A stretch of DNA of 46,135 nucleotides from the NCBI GenBank assembly GCA_049293015.1, contig JBATSB010000214.1, positions 1 through 46,135 of the forward strand, in the 5' to 3' direction. This DNA comes from UBA2330 sp049293015 (lineage in GTDB: Bacteria > Bacteroidota > Ignavibacteria > Tepidaquicellales > Tepidaquicellaceae). Below, one piece after another: positions 43,713-46,135 of the stretch; position 1 is the first letter of the stretch, and each line of letters opens with the position of its first letter. Both the position numbers and the translations under genes were made by a program. The notes under the pieces were generated by a model. It had not been told where the DNA came from, ran no database searches, and worked only from the letters and a program-made list of their open reading frames with translations.

Positions 43713-44776
43713 TATTTGTCTAAAGCTTCCATTCTGCCACGAATTGCGTTAGCATTTTTACTTTTATAGAAAGCCCTTGTAGTAGCAGTCGTTGAATGAC
43801 CCAATAAATCTGCAAGATCCCCTTCGCTTAGTCCTTTATCAGCAAACGAGGATGCAAAAGTCTTTCTAAAAGTTTTTAAATTGTAAGATTTATCCTTCAA
43901 TTCTATCTCATCAAGTATCTTCCTGAAAGTTTTACCGATCCTTTCTACACTGTAAAGATTAAATACTTTCTCTGATGGTGAAAAAGTTTTAATCCGTGAA
44001 AGGTTTTTGTTTATGAAATTTCTCAGTTCTTTGTATATTGGAAAGTCGATAGTTCTGGATGTCTTTGAAATATTCAGTCGGAGGATCTTATTCTTGAGAT
44101 CAAAATCTCCCGCAGTTATTTCAAAAAGATCTCCCGGACGGATCCCTGTAAGCAAAAGGAATTTATAAATTATAAAGTACTCCGGACTTTTTAATTTTGC
44201 TTGTCCTAAGATAAGCTCAATATCGTTTTCCTTGAATATCTTTATCGATTTAATAACAGATTTTGGAACCAGTCTTTTTACAATCGGGGATTTATCCAAA
44301 AACTCTTCTTCAATCAGGTAATTAAAAAATCCCTTTAAGTATCTTATATATGTATGAACTGTCGCGTTTTTGACTTCATTCTCTTTTCTCCGGATGAACG
44401 TGCTAATTTCTGATTTTGTAATCTTGGTTACGTCGGTATCCGGTTGTACATCCTTCTGAAACTGCCTCATTGCAACTTCAAATGTTCTGAAGTGATTATT
44501 CCGATTACCGCTGGCTGTAGTATTTTTAAAAGTTTTCGAGTACAAACTGATTGCATCTTCGAGAGTCAATTTTTCATCATTCGAGTTACGCTTAATTGCA
44601 CCGTACTTAATTTTCATCTTATTTTTTTGTTCAAGTTTTTCAATTTTTACTTTTGCTGTTTCTGCTTTTGATTTGTTTGCCGGAACAAAATCCAACTGGG
44701 TAGATTTTGTAATTCTCTTACCATTTATGTGATAAGCTATGTAATATTTGTTTCTGTATTTAAATAGTGATGCCAT
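43712..44776 (-). CDS. Tyrosine recombinase/integrase of a tRNA-Thr-targeted element
   Basis: This 354-aa protein has an N-terminal arm-binding segment (MASLFKYRNKYYIAYHINGK), a SAM-like core-binding domain at about 65-160 and a catalytic domain. Catalytic residues visible: R213 in TGIRPGDL, a beta-strand Lys in ISKTSRTIDF, the second Arg in KTFRKTFASS, His in LLGHSTTATTR and nucleophile Y337 in RAFYKSK. The family HxxR box reads KxxR here. It lies on the minus strand facing tRNA-Thr, 80 bp away, the typical geometry of an element integrated in the tRNA 3' end. It starts 1 bp after the stop of the HTH gene, so the two are co-transcribed. Confidence 0.9.
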   Translation of the reverse strand: MASLFKYRNKYYIAYHINGKRITKSTQLDFVPANKSKAETAKVKIEKLEQKNKMKIKYGAIKRNSNDEKLTLEDAISLYSKTFKNTTASGNRNNHFRTFEVAMRQFQKDVQPDTDVTKITKSEISTFIRRKENEVKNATVHTYIRYLKGFFNYLIEEEFLDKSPIVKRLVPKSVIKSIKIFKENDIELILGQAKLKSPEYFIIYKFLLLTGIRPGDLFEITAGDFDLKNKILRLNISKTSRTIDFPIYKELRNFINKNLSRIKTFSPSEKVFNLYSVERIGKTFRKILDEIELKDKSYNLKTFRKTFASSFADKGLSEGDLADLLGHSTTATTRAFYKSKNANAIRGRMEALDK

Positions 44777-44777
44777 T

Positions 44778-45074
44778 TCAATTCCCGTTTAAGTTTTCAA
44801 TAATTGACTGAGCTTTATCCTCGTCATCTTTATATTTGATTTTATGTCCATTATTACCATTAATAAAAGTGTTCGGTTGGTTGATAAATTTCTCGAGTTT
44901 AATCTCCGGCACTCTAAGTGTACCATTCATATTGACTGATTCAATGTTACCGCTTTCAATTAAGCTCTTAGCTCTACTGTATCCGACACCTAGTTTTTTA
45001 CTGACTGCGTTCACTGATAGGAGTCTGAATTTATTTTTCTCCGGTGGAGCAGTTTTTGCTTTTCGTGTTGCCAT
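44778..45074 (-). CDS. Excisionase-like helix-turn-helix DNA-binding protein
   Basis: This 98-aa protein has a MerR/excisionase-type winged HTH at about residues 15-62 (LLSVNAVSKKLGVGYSRAKS, then IESGNIESVNMNGTLRVPEI with the KLEKF end) and a polar C-terminal tail. Such proteins steer integrase direction or control early genes of integrative elements. The stop is 1 bp before the integrase ATG. A basic, Pro/Lys-rich N-terminus (RKAKTAPPEKNK) precedes the HTH. Confidence 0.8.
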   Translation of the reverse strand: MATRKAKTAPPEKNKFRLLSVNAVSKKLGVGYSRAKSLIESGNIESVNMNGTLRVPEIKLEKFINQPNTFINGNNGHKIKYKDDEDKAQSIIENLNGN

Positions 45075-45292
45075 TTTTCAAATCTTGAAATATTAAAAAT
45101 TATCTTCATTATCTTTGGTTTATAATTTATAGCTTATGTTTTTGAAAATTTGCTTTACATTTTACTAAAAGTTATCATGATGATCTTCTTCATATATTAT
45201 ACCATTTTGTAACTTTAAAATATGTCCTGCATGATTTGAATCTGTGCCAGCGCCTGTAATTGTTTTAAAATAAATCTGCGTTAGCCTGAAAT

Positions 45293-45323
45293 AAAAACCC
45301 GGGTTGATCAGACCCGGGGTTTT
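45293..45323 (-). terminator. Terminator after the 90-aa element gene
   Basis: AAAACCCGGGT (45294-45304) pairs with ACCCGGGGTTTT (45312-45323) across a 7-nt loop, with a T run in the minus-strand direction from the A-rich left arm. It lies 13 bp after the end of the 90-aa gene. Confidence 0.75.
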
Positions 45324-45335
45324 GAAAACAGATGA

Positions 45336-45608
45336 TTAGATTAATTCATCAATATCATCCTGTAAAAAATCATCTAACTCTTCTCGAGTTTTATCTAATG
45401 ATTTTTTTTCTGCAGCAATCTTAAATATAAGACTGATAATAATATCCACCATGGCATCTATTGAGGCATGGCTTTTATTATGTTTAGCAGACACTACGTG
45501 GATTTCATCACAATGACAGGATTCATCATCATGATTTTCTGAAGTGTCTATGTTCTTAGACTCGTCAAATGTTTCTGAGTCTTTTTGGAGCTTTTTTCCT
45601 TTTTTCAT
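45336..45608 (-). CDS. Hypothetical acidic protein of the integrated element
   Basis: This 90-aa protein opens with a Lys-rich start (MKKGKKLQKDSETF). A Cys/His-containing stretch follows (ESCHCDEIHVVSAKHNKSHAS) that could bind a metal. The end is helical and acidic (ISLIFKIAAEKKSLDKTREE, DDFLQDDIDELI). I recognise no family. It is followed by a terminator, so it is a transcription unit of the element. Its own promoter would lie at 45610-45690. Confidence 0.6.
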   Translation of the reverse strand: MKKGKKLQKDSETFDESKNIDTSENHDDESCHCDEIHVVSAKHNKSHASIDAMVDIIISLIFKIAAEKKSLDKTREELDDFLQDDIDELI

Positions 45609-45687
45609 ATTTTCTTAAGTAAGTTTAAAATATTTCTGAACACCAAATTTCTTCCGGTGTTAAGAAGTTGAATTACTTTGCATTCAA

Positions 45688-45822
45688 TTATTTATGAGCG
45701 TTTCGATATTTAGGTTTAAGTCTAAGCAACCATCTAATGTACCCGGTTTTTTTTGCCTGCGGTACAGTTCCATTTTGCTTATACTTTGGAAAAATTATAC
45801 CGGCTATCAACCTGTTTGCCAA
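45688..45822 (-). CDS. Candidate small basic protein
   Basis: From TTG at 45822 the frame reads LANRLIAGIIFPKYKQNGT, then VPQAKKTGYIRWLLRLKPK, and ends YRNAHK with a stop at 45688-45690 (44 aa). It is rich in K, R, Y and L, and basic. It has no recognisable family. It lies between the partial gene at the window edge and the 90-aa gene, on the same strand. The start codon and whether it is translated are uncertain. Confidence 0.3.
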   Translation of the reverse strand: MANRLIAGIIFPKYKQNGTVPQAKKTGYIRWLLRLKPKYRNAHK

Positions 45823-45871
45823 TCGGCTATTGACTTACCGGCATGATTTTTCCGTTTAGAGCAGCCTGATC

Positions 45872-46135
45872 CTAGATATTTATACCTGGATTCTGCTGAG
45901 TGTTAATTTTACTGCATTCACGCAGCATAATATTGAATACCAAATTCGCTGACCCTTTATAATCATAAAGTATATTTATGTTATTCGAGTCAACAAAATT
46001 TAAGAATTCGTTAATTTGATCCTGATCCCAATTTACGTCAGTGATGCGAACATCTACTGAGGGATCTTTTGATCTTTTCTCAAGTTCTTCTTTGACAGAA
46101 GATACTTTTGCCCTGCGATGCAGGGTAATTAATTT
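45872..46135 (-). CDS. C-terminal part of an unidentified protein, cut by the window edge
   Basis: The minus-strand frame is open from the right edge for 87 codons to TAG at 45872-45874. It reads ...LITLHRRAKVSSVKEELEKR, then SKDPSVDVRITDVNWDQDQI, then NEFLNFVDSNN and NILYDYKGSANLVFNIMLRE, ending NTQQNPGINI. I recognise no family. Its start lies beyond the window. It is part of the integrated element by position. Confidence 0.6.
   Translation of the reverse strand, partial: KLITLHRRAKVSSVKEELEKRSKDPSVDVRITDVNWDQDQINEFLNFVDSNNINILYDYKGSANLVFNIMLRECSKINTQQNPGINI

Overview
The window is AT-rich bacterial DNA, visibly around one third G+C. It has few Shine-Dalgarno sites, many TTG starts, and secreted proteins ending in an EF-hand/dockerin-like module that finishes '...NF-x-x-KITP'. 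With the YicC-Gmk-RpoZ-CoaBC-UDG4 gene order and many outer-membrane barrels, this points to the Bacteroidota/Chlorobiota side of the tree, most likely Ignavibacteria. That placement is inference from sequence style, not a database result.

Layout. 1-2520 is accessory and repeat-rich. It holds a MazF/PemK-type toxin-antitoxin pair bracketed by a 48-bp direct repeat, a GIY-YIG nuclease pseudogene (two in-frame stops) between inverted REP-like palindromes, a REP cluster, and a hairpin-forming element with a second copy 38 kb away. 2524-4956 (-) is a secreted LamG/P-domain protein with the dockerin-like tail. 5253-6809 is a helical repeat protein. 6810-7765 is a gene graveyard with a decayed dockerin tail and a decayed helical-repeat N-terminus. 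7766-14724 (+) is an envelope block: a formylglycine-generating enzyme homologue, a MetA-like outer-membrane protein, a SulP anion transporter, an Omp85-type barrel and two more barrels.

14874-22030 (+) is core housekeeping: tRNA-Arg(CCT), an SDR oxidoreductase, a LOG-family protein, YicC, guanylate kinase, RNA polymerase omega, CoaBC, family-4 uracil-DNA glycosylase and DnaB. It is closed by a bidirectional terminator. 22113-27732 (-) holds two small envelope proteins, then a hutH-brkB-SpoIIE-phosphatase operon and a 63-aa orphan. 27938-34745 (+) holds a membrane SpoIIE phosphatase, a SASA-type esterase with the same dockerin-like tail, 4-hydroxyphenylpyruvate dioxygenase and AspS. 34984-40487 holds a large beta-propeller histidine kinase and a NarL-type response regulator, separated by an opposite-strand helical-repeat gene. 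Then come a cysteine hydrolase, AhcY and a four-helix-bundle (IVP) gene set between inverted repeats.

From tRNA-Thr(CGT) at 43559 to the right edge is the start of an integrated element: tyrosine recombinase, excisionase-like HTH protein, small hypotheticals and an ORF cut by the window edge, all on the minus strand.

The most interesting signals are: (i) a shared ~175-residue C-terminal module on two otherwise unrelated secreted proteins, plus a decayed third copy of its tail; (ii) two helical-repeat paralogs whose homology begins exactly at a CTG codon, suggesting CTG initiation; (iii) a GIY-YIG pseudogene bracketed by REP palindromes; (iv) an FGE homologue with both catalytic cysteines beside a SulP transporter but no sulfatase in view; (v) a MITE-like hairpin element in two copies.
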